Assembly (NCBI GenBank): GCA_938002255.1
Contig: CALLAL010000020.1
Location: forward strand, 1-64,000
DNA length: 64,000 nucleotides
Direction of reading: 5' to 3'
Origin: an uncultured bacterium
Lineage (GTDB): Bacteria; Desulfobacterota; BSN033; UBA1163
Positions 16,558 to 23,949 of the stretch are shown here, in pieces (positions within the stretch are counted from its first letter, which is position 1; every line of letters begins with the position of its first letter). Below the pieces are notes generated by a model that did no database searches, was not told where the DNA came from, and worked only from the letters and a program-made list of their open reading frames with translations. Both the position numbers and the translations under genes were made by a program.

Positions 16558-17903
16558 GGGTTCATCTCGAAAGTAAGAGTGGACGTGATCGTGAGATAGT
16601 CAGCATCGGGATCATTTTTCAATGGTTCTCTGAGAGTTACAGAAATCAGTTGACTTCCCTTGGTAAGAGGGACTCTTGCCTCTCCTTGCAAATTCGTGGC
16701 AGCCGTCTTTTGGTGATCCCCTCCCTCAAGATGGACTCCCGAAACAGGTTTTCCTTGAAAGATCACCCGAATGGGGAGAAGTGTTCCTGCTTTCAAATCG
16801 AAGGGATTCTCAAGAGGAATAATCTCCAGCGTTGAATCACTCAAAGGTGTTGGGGCTCGTTCACCCCATGAGAGAAGTAATTTTGAGTAGTAAAGAGAAC
16901 GACTCGATTCAATCACGCGGCTTGCTTTTCTCTTGGGTAGATTTTTCCATCCATAAATCGTTTTTGACCAGTAACCGTTGTCAACCTCTGCAAAGACGAA
17001 AGCAGGGGGGCGGTCTGTTTTTAGCAGCAGACTGGACCCTTTTTTCTCACTGCTTACGGTGACCTCTTTCCCGTTGGAATCAAAAGCTTTCACTTGTTTG
17101 ACCTTGGACAGGTCGAAGTCTTCTCGTTTGGTCCCATGTCCAAAGACCAACCAGAGTTCTTTCCCTTTTTGCTCTATCCAGAAATCATGGGCGTGAACGG
17201 CCGGAGGGAGTGAACATAAAAAAATGGTTAAAAGAAGGAGCCCCAATTTTTTCGACACGTTCCATCGTCCAGGTTGACTTTTGAGAATGAGGGTAAAGAC
17301 AAGGAAGGTGACCGAGGCTTCCATTAACCCTAAAATCGTTAAATGAGGTATCATCACCGCTGGAATGGCTATTTTTAGAGGAAAAGGAAAGTAGGAAGCA
17401 GCGGTATGAAAGATGGATTGCAGGCCCAGTTCAAAAGCCGTGAACATGCCGCTCAAGTTGAGAGAGAGGTATGAAGCAATCCCGGCGGCCACTGCCCGAG
17501 GAATACCTCTCGGAAGAGTCAACAATCGATAAAACCCCCATCCACTTACAGAACCCACAAAGGCGATGTTAAAACAGTTGGCTCCAAGGGCGGTGACCCC
17601 TCCTTCTCCGAAGACCAAAGCCTGGATGGCCAGAGCGACGGAAATTGCAAGGATTGCAGGCCAGGGGCCAAGAAGAATGGCTACCAGGGCAGAACCATTA
17701 AGATGACCAGTCGTCCCACCAGGCAGGGGAATAGCAAAAATCATCGCCCCAAGGCTAAAAACAGAGGCCATGGCTAGAAATGGGATTTGGGCGGTTTCGA
17801 GGCTCTTTTTTACTTTTCTGGAGGCATAAACCCAAATGGGCAGCATTGCAGTCCATAGTCCCCCGTAGGTAACAGGTCCCAAATATCCATCCGGGATATG
17901 CAT
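16554..17903 (-). CDS. cbiM: CbiM metal-binding permease fused to a DUF4198 (NikK-like) domain
   Basis: This is a 449-residue fusion. Residues 1 to about 212 are CbiM/NikM: an N-terminal MHIPDGYL whose His2 binds the metal in this family, GGTTGHLNG with His67, and six or seven membrane helices. Residues 219-238 are a signal-like helix ending in VHAHDFW. The remaining 210 residues are a DUF4198/NikK-like extracytoplasmic domain (SLYYSKLLLSW, ATNLQGEARVPL). Separate NikM and NikK subunits are known in nickel ECF transporters, and here they are one chain. AAGGAGG lies upstream of the ATG. It is the first gene of the operon and is preceded by a structured hairpin at 17957-18012. Confidence 0.85.
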   Translation of the reverse strand: MHIPDGYLGPVTYGGLWTAMLPIWVYASRKVKKSLETAQIPFLAMASVFSLGAMIFAIPLPGGTTGHLNGSALVAILLGPWPAILAISVALAIQALVFGEGGVTALGANCFNIAFVGSVSGWGFYRLLTLPRGIPRAVAAGIASYLSLNLSGMFTAFELGLQSIFHTAASYFPFPLKIAIPAVMIPHLTILGLMEASVTFLVFTLILKSQPGRWNVSKKLGLLLLTIFLCSLPPAVHAHDFWIEQKGKELWLVFGHGTKREDFDLSKVKQVKAFDSNGKEVTVSSEKKGSSLLLKTDRPPAFVFAEVDNGYWSKTIYGWKNLPKRKASRVIESSRSLYYSKLLLSWGERAPTPLSDSTLEIIPLENPFDLKAGTLLPIRVIFQGKPVSGVHLEGGDHQKTAATNLQGEARVPLTKGSQLISVTLREPLKNDPDADYLTITSTLTFEMNP

Positions 17904-17954
17904 AATCGACTATCCTCCTTCGAATCCCCATAGAGAGAAGGATTCTCGAAAAAA

Positions 17955-18012
17955 TAAAAAGGCCACGACATGACTTCCAAATTCCTTTGGAGTTAGACCT
18001 TCGTGGCCTTTT
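17955..18012 (-). promoter_or_regulatory. Structured hairpin/terminator ahead of the nickel transporter operon (copy 1)
   Basis: Reading the minus strand, AAAAGGCCACGA (18012 to 18001) pairs over 12 bp with TCGTGGCCTTTT (17968 to 17957). Inside is a second perfect 6-bp stem, TCCAAA/TTTGGA (17991-17986 and 17981-17976), closed by a GGAA tetraloop. The left internal strand begins AGGT. A run of U follows. It has the same layout and the same GCCACGAAGGT start as the hairpin ahead of DUF3842-CooT. It could act as the terminator of cooT, as an attenuator of cbiM, or as both. Confidence 0.7.
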
Positions 18013-18075
18013 ATTTAAATCACAGATTTGGTTAGGAAACAGGTCCAGACCGTTCCCTTTCAGTTCATTTAGAAT

Positions 18076-18264
18076 TTAGATTTCTTCCAGCACAATACGA
18101 TGGTCAAGGAGATTCATCTCTTTGACACGGGCTTTGATTCGCTTCTGCTCTCCGAAAATATTCTGAAGGTAAAGTTCCTCCTTTTCTGGACGAAGGATAG
18201 AGAGATCCTCCAAGATCAACTCTTCTTTCCCTTCTTTTAATAAATAGGCGTTGGCTTCACACAT
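18076..18264 (-). CDS. cooT: CooT family nickel-binding protein
   Basis: This 62-residue protein of the CooT family begins MCEANAYL, with the conserved Cys2 that binds Ni(II) in Rhodospirillum CooT. It continues with the family pattern GKEELILEDLSIL and ends RIVLEEI. CooT assists nickel delivery to carbon monoxide dehydrogenase, although many homologues occur without that enzyme. The start is fixed by GAGGAGG upstream. It follows DUF3842 by 17 bp and precedes the nickel transporter on the same strand, which supports a nickel role. Confidence 0.85.
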   Translation of the reverse strand: MCEANAYLLKEGKEELILEDLSILRPEKEELYLQNIFGEQKRIKARVKEMNLLDHRIVLEEI

Positions 18265-18281
18265 AACTCCTCCTCATTCAA

Positions 18282-18704
18282 CTAAAGGGTCTCTTGAATC
18301 CGCTTGATCAATTGATCCACCAGATGGGGGAGAGGTTCTTTGGAGGCTCCAACGATTTCAACGTCTTGGGATTTTAACGGAAGTAGGTATTTGATGGCAG
18401 AAGAGGTAGCCACTGCCTCTGCCATCTTTGGGGTCAATTCTCCCATCATGGAATTTGCAAGGGCGACGGCTAAAGCCCCCACAATGAAATCGACTCTCTG
18501 TACAGTTTGAACAATTGCATTTTCTCCAGAGGCTCCCTTATTCGCCCCTGACTTTAACATAGCACCCGTTGCCATTGCATTTGTACCCAATCCGATGATT
18601 TCCACCTCTTCCCCGAAGGCCTCCCGGAGACGTTTGATAATGAGCCCTCCGATGCCTCCTCCCTGGCCGTCAATCACTGCTATCGATTTTCGCTTTTCCA
18701 TCAT
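18282..18704 (-). CDS. DUF3842 family protein
   Basis: This 140-residue protein is of the DUF3842 type. It starts IAVIDGQGGGIGGLIIKRL, a Rossmann-like glycine-rich loop, and contains GLGTNAMATGAMLKSGAN and VGALAVALANSMMGELTP. It is probably a small nucleotide-binding cytoplasmic protein of unknown function. No Shine-Dalgarno is visible between the leader hairpin and the ATG, and a second ATG follows directly. It is co-transcribed with cooT from a strong promoter, so a nickel-related role is suggested by context only. Confidence 0.78.
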   Translation of the reverse strand: MMEKRKSIAVIDGQGGGIGGLIIKRLREAFGEEVEIIGLGTNAMATGAMLKSGANKGASGENAIVQTVQRVDFIVGALAVALANSMMGELTPKMAEAVATSSAIKYLLPLKSQDVEIVGASKEPLPHLVDQLIKRIQETL

Positions 18705-18716
18705 TTAATCGATAAT

Positions 18717-18767
18717 AAAAAAAGCCACGTTTGTCTCCTTTCGTAAGGAAGAACACCTTCGTGGCTT
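18717..18767 (-). promoter_or_regulatory. Structured 5' leader hairpin with U-run ahead of DUF3842-cooT (copy 2)
   Basis: Reading the minus strand, AAGCCACG (18767 to 18760) pairs with CGTGGCTT (18729 to 18722) over 8 bp. Inside is TTCCTT/AAGGAG (18750-18745 and 18740-18735) with an ACGA tetraloop, and seven U follow the outer stem. The left internal strand is AAGGTGTTC. The 5' edge falls 7 nt after a TATAAA -10 box, so the hairpin is the very start of the message. It is a candidate transcription attenuator or riboswitch and shares layout with copy 1 at 17957-18012. Confidence 0.75.
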
Positions 18768-18773
18768 AAACAT

Positions 18774-18802
18774 TTTATAAAAGAAACCACCCTATTTGTC
18801 AA
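18774..18802 (-). promoter_or_regulatory. Sigma-70-type promoter of DUF3842-cooT
   Basis: On the minus strand, TTGACA (18802 to 18797) and TATAAA (18779 to 18774) are separated by 17 nt, an almost perfect housekeeping promoter. Transcription would start at about 18767, the first base of the leader hairpin. It lies beyond the end of the amidase gene, so the hairpin is not simply that gene's terminator. Confidence 0.8.
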
Positions 18803-18860
18803 CCCCATTTCGTGAAATCTTTCATTCCATTGAGGGATGGGCTCGAACGCAGATCCCTTA

Positions 18861-20006
18861 TCATTTAAAGAATTGAAGGATCGCTTGGGTGAGGTTGCGA
18901 GCCATCTTTTCCTGGAACTCGGTTTGCTTTAGGAGTCGTTCATCTTCTCTATTGGTGATATAAGCCATTTCAATGAGAACCGATGGAATGTCCGGGGCTC
19001 TTAATACGATGAAATTGGCTTGCCGGTAAGAAGAAAATTTGAGGGAGTGGACTTCCCTTAACGTCTCGAGGACCAGTTCGGCAAAACGGAAACTTTCCTT
19101 CATGGAATTATTCTGCATCAGATCGAGCAAAATCTGGTTTAGATTGGGATCTCTGCTTAAGGCTGCAGGTCTTAAGAAAGCTCCTCCGAGGATGTTGGAC
19201 ATATTCTCTTTATCTGCAAGGAGTTTTGCCGCTTGGTCTGAGGCACCGGAAAGAGAAAGGCAGTAGACCGAGGCTCCCCGAGCTTGAGGGTTAAAACTAC
19301 CATCGGCGTGCAGGCTTATAAAGAGATCTGCCCCATACTCCCTGGCTATTCTAACTCTTTGTTCAAGCGGAATAAAATAGTCCCCTTTTCGCGTCAAGAA
19401 GGCCTTTACCTCTTGCTGTTGATTGAGGAGAGAAATCATCTTCTGCCCTACCCGGAGAACCACATCTTTCTCCATCGTCTTTCCAGGACCCACGGCTCCA
19501 GGGTCTTCTCCTCCATGCCCTGGGTCAATGACGACGATCTTCGTACCTCTGGCCCTTGTCTCCTTCTGCCTTTGTCTCTCCTCTTGCTCCCTTCTTTCTT
19601 CTCCCAGGTCAATTAAATCGATGACCAGGCGATGGGTCTTGCCGAGGTCGGGCTTCAGCGTAAAAATATTTGCCTGAAGGGGGACCTTCTGATGGAGGAC
19701 CAGACGAGCCTTATTCTTTCCTAAATCGATCAGGCTGATTCTTTGCAGGTATTTATCCCTAACCTCTAAATCCTTCTTTTTAGGGAAGGAGGTAATTCCT
19801 GTGAGGTCAATGATACATTGAGGAGGCGTCTCCTGAGAGGAACTCTCATATTGAATCGATTCGGTAAGATCCAGAACCACTCGGGTATGGTCAGGGGCAG
19901 ACCAGAACCGAATGTCGGTAATGCCTGCCCCGAAGACATTATAGGGCATGAAAAAAAATAGGATTAAGATGAAGAAGGGTAATTGGCTTAGTTTTAATAA
20001 TTTCAT
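18861..20006 (-). CDS. N-acetylmuramoyl-L-alanine amidase with AMIN domain
   Basis: This 381-residue exported amidase cleaves the lactyl-peptide bond of peptidoglycan, as AmiA/B/C do at division. There is a signal peptide (residues 1 to about 26), an AMIN domain (about 27-130), an Arg/Glu-rich linker, and an Amidase_3 domain. Zinc ligands are visible in DPGHGGEDPGA (His), EKDVVLRV (Glu) and LFISLHADGS (His), with the catalytic Glu in LIEMAYITN near the end. Length is typical. It is followed by a 156-bp gap holding the promoter and leader of the nickel genes. Confidence 0.93.
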   Translation of the reverse strand: MKLLKLSQLPFFILILFFFMPYNVFGAGITDIRFWSAPDHTRVVLDLTESIQYESSSQETPPQCIIDLTGITSFPKKKDLEVRDKYLQRISLIDLGKNKARLVLHQKVPLQANIFTLKPDLGKTHRLVIDLIDLGEERREQEERQRQKETRARGTKIVVIDPGHGGEDPGAVGPGKTMEKDVVLRVGQKMISLLNQQQEVKAFLTRKGDYFIPLEQRVRIAREYGADLFISLHADGSFNPQARGASVYCLSLSGASDQAAKLLADKENMSNILGGAFLRPAALSRDPNLNQILLDLMQNNSMKESFRFAELVLETLREVHSLKFSSYRQANFIVLRAPDIPSVLIEMAYITNREDERLLKQTEFQEKMARNLTQAILQFFK

Positions 20007-20041
20007 GAAACACAGGACCCCTCTTACCGGGGATCTTTGGT

Positions 20042-21244
20042 TTAGCCAATTTTAAAGACCATCGCAGCGCCTGTATCTCCAGCCGCACATCCTGCCCACA
20101 GCCCATATCCCCCACCCAAAAGAACGATTTCTTCAATCAATTCGGCAATGATTCTCCCGGCCGTTGGTCCCTGGGGATGGCCATAGATCATGGAATTTCC
20201 ATAATTATTCATCCAGTTGACATCTATCCCCATCATTTTAGCCATATAGATGTCATTGACCACAAAAGGGCTGTGCGTTTTGACTGCCTTGAGATCTTTA
20301 ACGGTGATTCCAGCATCTTTTAAAGCCATTTCAGAAGCTGGAACCGGGGCTTCAGCCATATATCCTTTCTTGGCTCTTGCAAACCCATAGGAGACTATTT
20401 GGATTTCAATCATTGGATCCTCGCTGTACTCTTTTGCCTTCTCTCTGGTTGTCACAATGAACCCGCAATTACCATCTGCAGGATGGGTCTGAGATCCATA
20501 ACTGTGTACTCCTCCAGGTTCTACAGGGGCAAGTCTGGCCAAGCCTTCAGCAGTGGTAGGTGTAACCCCTTCATCTTCTTCAACCATTTTTATCTCTTTT
20601 TTCCCGACTTTGACCTCAACAGGAAACATATACCGTTTCTGGAAAGCTCGGTCATTGGCGAGCGCATCCAGATACTGCTGATATCTGCGCAGGGTAACGG
20701 TATCACATTCCTCTTTGGTTGTTCCGATTTTCTTCGCCACATTTTCCGCTGTTTGAATCATTTTGAAGCCTGCCCAGGGATCAAAATTGAAATTGTCCAT
20801 CATCCAATTTTCTGAAATCACCTCTCCTCCCGGGCCTAATGGGTTGGGCCAAACCGTATGAGGACCATTCGAACATCGGTCAGACATCAGAGCATACCCC
20901 GTTTGATAAGCGCCAAGTTCTATGCTCTGTGCAGCCAGGTAGATGGCTGTCGTTGAGGTCGTGCAAGCCTGGTTGATCATGAGGGCAGGAACTTCTTTTG
21001 CTCCCTCCACCACCATGGCAGCGGTCCATGTGTGGCTGTAAAACATACGATGCTGTGCCACAGTGATTCCATAGTAGAGATAATCAATAAGGGTGGGGTC
21101 CAACTTTTTCTTTTTAAACCATCGATTGGCTGTTGCTGCCCCTAACGTAATCGCATTTTCATTGGCTAGGCTTCCCTGCCAACGACAAAAAGGAGAAGAG
21201 TAGTAACCCCTAAATGGAATGTAGGCCTTGTTTAATCTGGTCAT
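20042..21244 (-). CDS. Thiolase family acetyl-CoA acyltransferase
   Basis: This 400-residue thiolase-fold enzyme has the nucleophile Cys94 in NQACTTSTTA, the active-site His in YGHPQGPTAGR, and a C-terminal GCAAGDTGAAMVF, where degradative thiolases have the second Cys in a CxG context. It should cleave or form 3-ketoacyl-CoA. The open frame extends to 21346, but the ATG at 21244 has AGGAGG upstream. It follows hbd by 52 bp on the same strand, forming a beta-oxidation or butyrate-type pair. The precise substrate is not readable. It is more divergent than AtoB/PhaA. Confidence 0.82.
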   Translation of the reverse strand: MTRLNKAYIPFRGYYSSPFCRWQGSLANENAITLGAATANRWFKKKKLDPTLIDYLYYGITVAQHRMFYSHTWTAAMVVEGAKEVPALMINQACTTSTTAIYLAAQSIELGAYQTGYALMSDRCSNGPHTVWPNPLGPGGEVISENWMMDNFNFDPWAGFKMIQTAENVAKKIGTTKEECDTVTLRRYQQYLDALANDRAFQKRYMFPVEVKVGKKEIKMVEEDEGVTPTTAEGLARLAPVEPGGVHSYGSQTHPADGNCGFIVTTREKAKEYSEDPMIEIQIVSYGFARAKKGYMAEAPVPASEMALKDAGITVKDLKAVKTHSPFVVNDIYMAKMMGIDVNWMNNYGNSMIYGHPQGPTAGRIIAELIEEIVLLGGGYGLWAGCAAGDTGAAMVFKIG

Positions 21245-21296
21245 GATCTTTCCTCCTTCTAGCTTTTGTAAAGTATGGGTGATCGCAAGGGTTGAA

Positions 21297-22151
21297 TTAA
21301 TATGAGTACCAACCCCCCTTCGTTTTCCTTCCCAATTTCCCAGCACGAATCATGGACCGTAACAGGGGAGGCGTGGACCATTTACTCTCTTTGGGCAATT
21401 CCTTGTAAAGGTATTCATTCACATGATGAGCAATATCAATACCCGTGAGATCCATCAATTCGAATGGCCCCATGGGATAGTTGAGTCCAAGTTTGACTGC
21501 CTTATCAATGTCTTCAATCGAGGCAACCCCTTCTTCTAACATACGAATGGCTTCCACGAGATGGGGAATCATGAGACGGTTGACAATAAACCCTGGGGTA
21601 TCCTTTTTCACTTCTACAGGTTCTTTTCCCATCTTTCGGGACATTTCCATGACAAGTCGGACGGTTTCATCATTCGTGTGATACCCTCTGATCACCTCGA
21701 CCAGTTTCATCAGGGGGGCGGGATTGAAGAAATGCATTCCAGCCACCTTTTCCGGCCTTTTGGTTGCCATGGCGATTTCTGTCACGGACATGGATGAGGT
21801 GTTGGTCGTTAAAATCACCTGAGGTTTGGTGAGTTCATCAAGAGTTTTAAATACGGTTTTTTTCAATTCAAGATCCTCGAAAACGGCCTCAATGACAAAA
21901 TCAACATCTTTTAAGTCCTCCATTTGGGTGGTCCCCTGGATCTTTTGGAGGATTCCTTTTTTCTGATCTTCTGTCATCTTTCCTTTTTCAACACTTTTGG
22001 TTAGAAACTTTTCTATTGCCTTCAGACCATTCTCGACAAACCGATCTTCAATATCCCGCATGATGACCTGATATCCTGCCTGGGCTGCTACTTGGGCAAT
22101 GCCATTTCCCATCGAACCTGCTCCTAACACTCCGATCTTCTTAATGTCCAT
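21297..22151 (-). CDS. hbd: 3-hydroxybutyryl-CoA dehydrogenase
   Basis: This 284-residue NAD(P)-dependent dehydrogenase of the Hbd/PaaH type interconverts 3-hydroxyacyl-CoA and acetoacetyl-CoA. It has the NAD loop GAGSMGNG (residues 10-17), TNTSSMSVTEIA, the catalytic His in GMHFFNPAPLMKLVEVI, and the C-terminal LGLNYPMGPFELMDLTGID. I choose the ATG at 22151 with AGGAGG directly upstream, because the longer frame to 22217 runs into the promoter. With the adjacent thiolase it would carry crotonyl-CoA-derived carbon to acetyl-CoA, the expected continuation of a glutaryl-CoA pathway. Confidence 0.93.
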   Translation of the reverse strand: MDIKKIGVLGAGSMGNGIAQVAAQAGYQVIMRDIEDRFVENGLKAIEKFLTKSVEKGKMTEDQKKGILQKIQGTTQMEDLKDVDFVIEAVFEDLELKKTVFKTLDELTKPQVILTTNTSSMSVTEIAMATKRPEKVAGMHFFNPAPLMKLVEVIRGYHTNDETVRLVMEMSRKMGKEPVEVKKDTPGFIVNRLMIPHLVEAIRMLEEGVASIEDIDKAVKLGLNYPMGPFELMDLTGIDIAHHVNEYLYKELPKESKWSTPPLLRSMIRAGKLGRKTKGGWYSY

Positions 22152-22219
22152 AGCTTCCTCCTGTAAAGGGTAATATAATTTTTGTAAAAAGGATCCTCTC
22201 GATGTTCTTTTTTTCACAT

Positions 22220-22248
22220 AAATTATTATAATCTCCCTTCAATGTCAA
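22220..22248 (-). promoter_or_regulatory. Candidate promoter of hbd-thiolase
   Basis: On the minus strand a perfect TTGACA (22248 to 22243) is followed after 17 nt by TAATTT (22225 to 22220). A perfect TATAAT (22230 to 22225) lies too close, at 12 nt. The transcript would begin about 60 bases before the chosen ATG. Confidence 0.5.
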
Positions 22249-22425
22249 ATTTTTTTTATGAACATCGTTCCATCAGTCACCAGATAACCACATTTTAAAA
22301 GTTTAAAAGTGATTCCACGTCCATTCTGCTGCCTAAAAAAAGCTTTCTTGGGGAGGAGATCCACCTCTTTAATGTCATCGGTTCACGCTGTCTAAAAACC
22401 AGAATTCTTTTAGATAAAAGAGGTC

Positions 22426-22455
22426 TTGACAAGGGGGGGGAAATTAAGGTTAAAT
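22426..22455 (+). promoter_or_regulatory. Candidate promoter of the biotinyl carrier gene
   Basis: TTGACA (22426-22431) and TTAAAT (22450-22455) are 18 nt apart, with a G8 run in the spacer. They lie about 95 bp before the ATG at 22551. Confidence 0.5.
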
Positions 22456-22550
22456 TCATTCATTTATGACTTCTCATAATGGGGTTCCATTAGATTCGTG
22501 GATTCCGATGGGCCCTCAAAAAAAAGATTCAGATTGAAAAGGAGGGATTT

Positions 22551-22766
22551 ATGGCAACTTCTGTGACAGTACCCATGGTGGGGAAAATCGTGTCGGTTTC
22601 GGTGAAGGCAGGGGATTCGGTTAAAGAAGATGACCAGGTGGCTGTGCTTGAGGCGATGAAGATGGAAATGCCTATCGTGGCACCGGTCAGTGGTGTCGTT
22701 AAAGAGGTGTGTGTTTCAGCAGGTCAAGAAGTAGAGGCAGAAGCAGTGATTGCCATTATTGAATAA
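22551..22766 (+). CDS. Standalone biotin carrier (biotinyl-domain) protein
   Basis: This 71-residue protein consists only of a biotinyl/lipoyl domain. Lys37 in EAMKMEM is the biotin attachment site, and GDSV and PVSGVV mark the two hairpins. AAAAGGAGG upstream sets the start. It would shuttle carboxyl groups for a separate biotin-dependent carboxylase or decarboxylase (acyl-CoA carboxylase, or glutaconyl-CoA or methylmalonyl-CoA decarboxylase) whose other subunits are not in the window. Its partner is unknown. Short free-standing carriers of this kind are common in anaerobes. Confidence 0.92.
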   Translation: MATSVTVPMVGKIVSVSVKAGDSVKEDDQVAVLEAMKMEMPIVAPVSGVVKEVCVSAGQEVEAEAVIAIIE

Positions 22767-22989
22767 AAAAGGATGACGAGAGGGGGAGGGTGAACCGGTT
22801 GATATCACTCCTCCCAAACTCTCACCATCTTTCATTCCGGTACGCCATCCTTTCCCAGAAACCGTTCCATGGATAAGAGATGCCTTCCTTGTATACCATC
22901 CAAGGAACCCATCATGATCGAAAGCTTGCTGGATAAATTTGGTCTCTATTTATTTGGATCAAAATACGACCGGATGAATGAGGCAAACC

Positions 22990-23862
22990 ATGAAACGCAT
23001 CGGGATCATCGCCAAACAGAATAAGCCAGAGGCAGTGACCATTAGTCGACAACTGATTGAATGGCTAAAACCCAAAGGGGTTGAAGTATATCTTGAGGAG
23101 GGATTGGGGAAAGCCGTCAACCTCCATAAAACCTTTCCTGTCCAGAACACTGTGAAACGAGAGGAAATTCCAGCCCAGGTTGAATTAATAATTGTTTTAG
23201 GGGGGGATGGGACGCTTCTGAGTGTGGCCAGGCTCGTAGGTCATCATCAGGTGCCGATTTTAGGCGTCAATCTGGGGGGACTCGGTTTTTTAACAGAGAT
23301 CACCCTTGACGAACTCTATCAGGTGCTCGAACGTATCCTTCAAGGAGATTTTACAGCCGATGAGAGAGTAGTATTGAACACGGCGGTAATTCGACGAGGA
23401 GAGAGATTAACAGAGTTTATGGTGCTCAACGATGCGGTCATCAATAAAGGAGCCTTAGCCAGGATTATCGATCTTGAAACAACGATCAACGGTGAATACC
23501 TGACGACCTTCAAATCTGATGGCCTCATCATTTCAACCCCAACAGGTTCTACGGCTTATAACCTCTCCGCCGGTGGGCCCATCGTCTATCCATCGCTCCA
23601 TTGTATCATCATCACCCCGATTTGTCCTCACACACTGACCAATCGTCCGATCATGATTCCCGATGATGTGGTTGTTCGGGCTGTCTTAAAATCGAAACAG
23701 CAGGAAGTGGTTCTCACTTTAGATGGTCAACAAGGATTCATCTTGGAATTTGAGGATGTGGTGGAGGTAAAGAAGGCCCAGGGGAAGATCCTTTTGATCA
23801 AATCTCCCTATCGACACTATTTCGAACTTTTGCGGGAAAAATTGAAATGGGGGGAACGATAA
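22990..23862 (+). CDS. nadK: NAD kinase
   Basis: This protein of about 290 residues phosphorylates NAD to NADP. The defining GGDGT is at residues 71-75. NLGGLGFLTEI, NDAVINKGALARI and the long TPTGSTAYNLSAGGPIV motif are all present. An ATG at 22978 is in frame, but the ATG at 22990 has GAGG at the right distance and gives the usual MKRIGIIAK start. It is preceded by a 223-bp gap in which I see no clear gene. It is followed by an inverted repeat and recN, a common nadK-recN order. Confidence 0.95.
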   Translation: MKRIGIIAKQNKPEAVTISRQLIEWLKPKGVEVYLEEGLGKAVNLHKTFPVQNTVKREEIPAQVELIIVLGGDGTLLSVARLVGHHQVPILGVNLGGLGFLTEITLDELYQVLERILQGDFTADERVVLNTAVIRRGERLTEFMVLNDAVINKGALARIIDLETTINGEYLTTFKSDGLIISTPTGSTAYNLSAGGPIVYPSLHCIIITPICPHTLTNRPIMIPDDVVVRAVLKSKQQEVVLTLDGQQGFILEFEDVVEVKKAQGKILLIKSPYRHYFELLREKLKWGER

Positions 23863-23881
23863 GGATCGTTCGAGGTTAAGG

Positions 23882-23933
23882 GTCCGGAGTTCGGAGACCC
23901 AATCATTTTAACTCCGAACGATGAGCTCCGGAC
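23882..23933 (+). repeat. Double inverted repeat between nadK and recN
   Basis: GTCCGGAG (23882-23889) is matched by CTCCGGAC (23926-23933), and GTTCGGAG (23889-23896) by CTCCGAAC (23912-23919). The result is a two-stage hairpin with a 15-nt loop and no T-run. It resembles small palindromic intergenic repeats more than a terminator. Confidence 0.6.
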
Positions 23934-23949
23934 TCCTGATTCATCGGTT

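Larger units (their letters stand above)
22152..22550. other. 399-bp divergent intergenic region
   Basis: This non-coding region between hbd (minus) and the biotinyl carrier gene (plus) contains a candidate promoter for each. A homopolymer run of eight G at 22433-22440 lies in the spacer of the rightward one. Between about 22260 and 22420 I see no gene, RNA or repeat. Confidence 0.6.

Noticed and set aside
17904-18075. Cobalamin, fluoride or NiCo riboswitch ahead of cbiM
   Set aside because: No B12 box, no fluoride pseudoknot motif and no four-way junction could be found. The region holds only the nested hairpin described above.
22767-22860. Terminator after the biotinyl carrier gene
   Set aside because: AAAGGATG and CATCCTTT are complementary but about 70 nt apart, and the G-rich/C-rich stretches between them pair imperfectly and lack a T-run.
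22914-23021. Short frame beginning MIESLLDKFGLYLFG before nadK
   Set aside because: About 35 codons with no ribosome-binding site, running out of frame into nadK. Not supportable as a gene.
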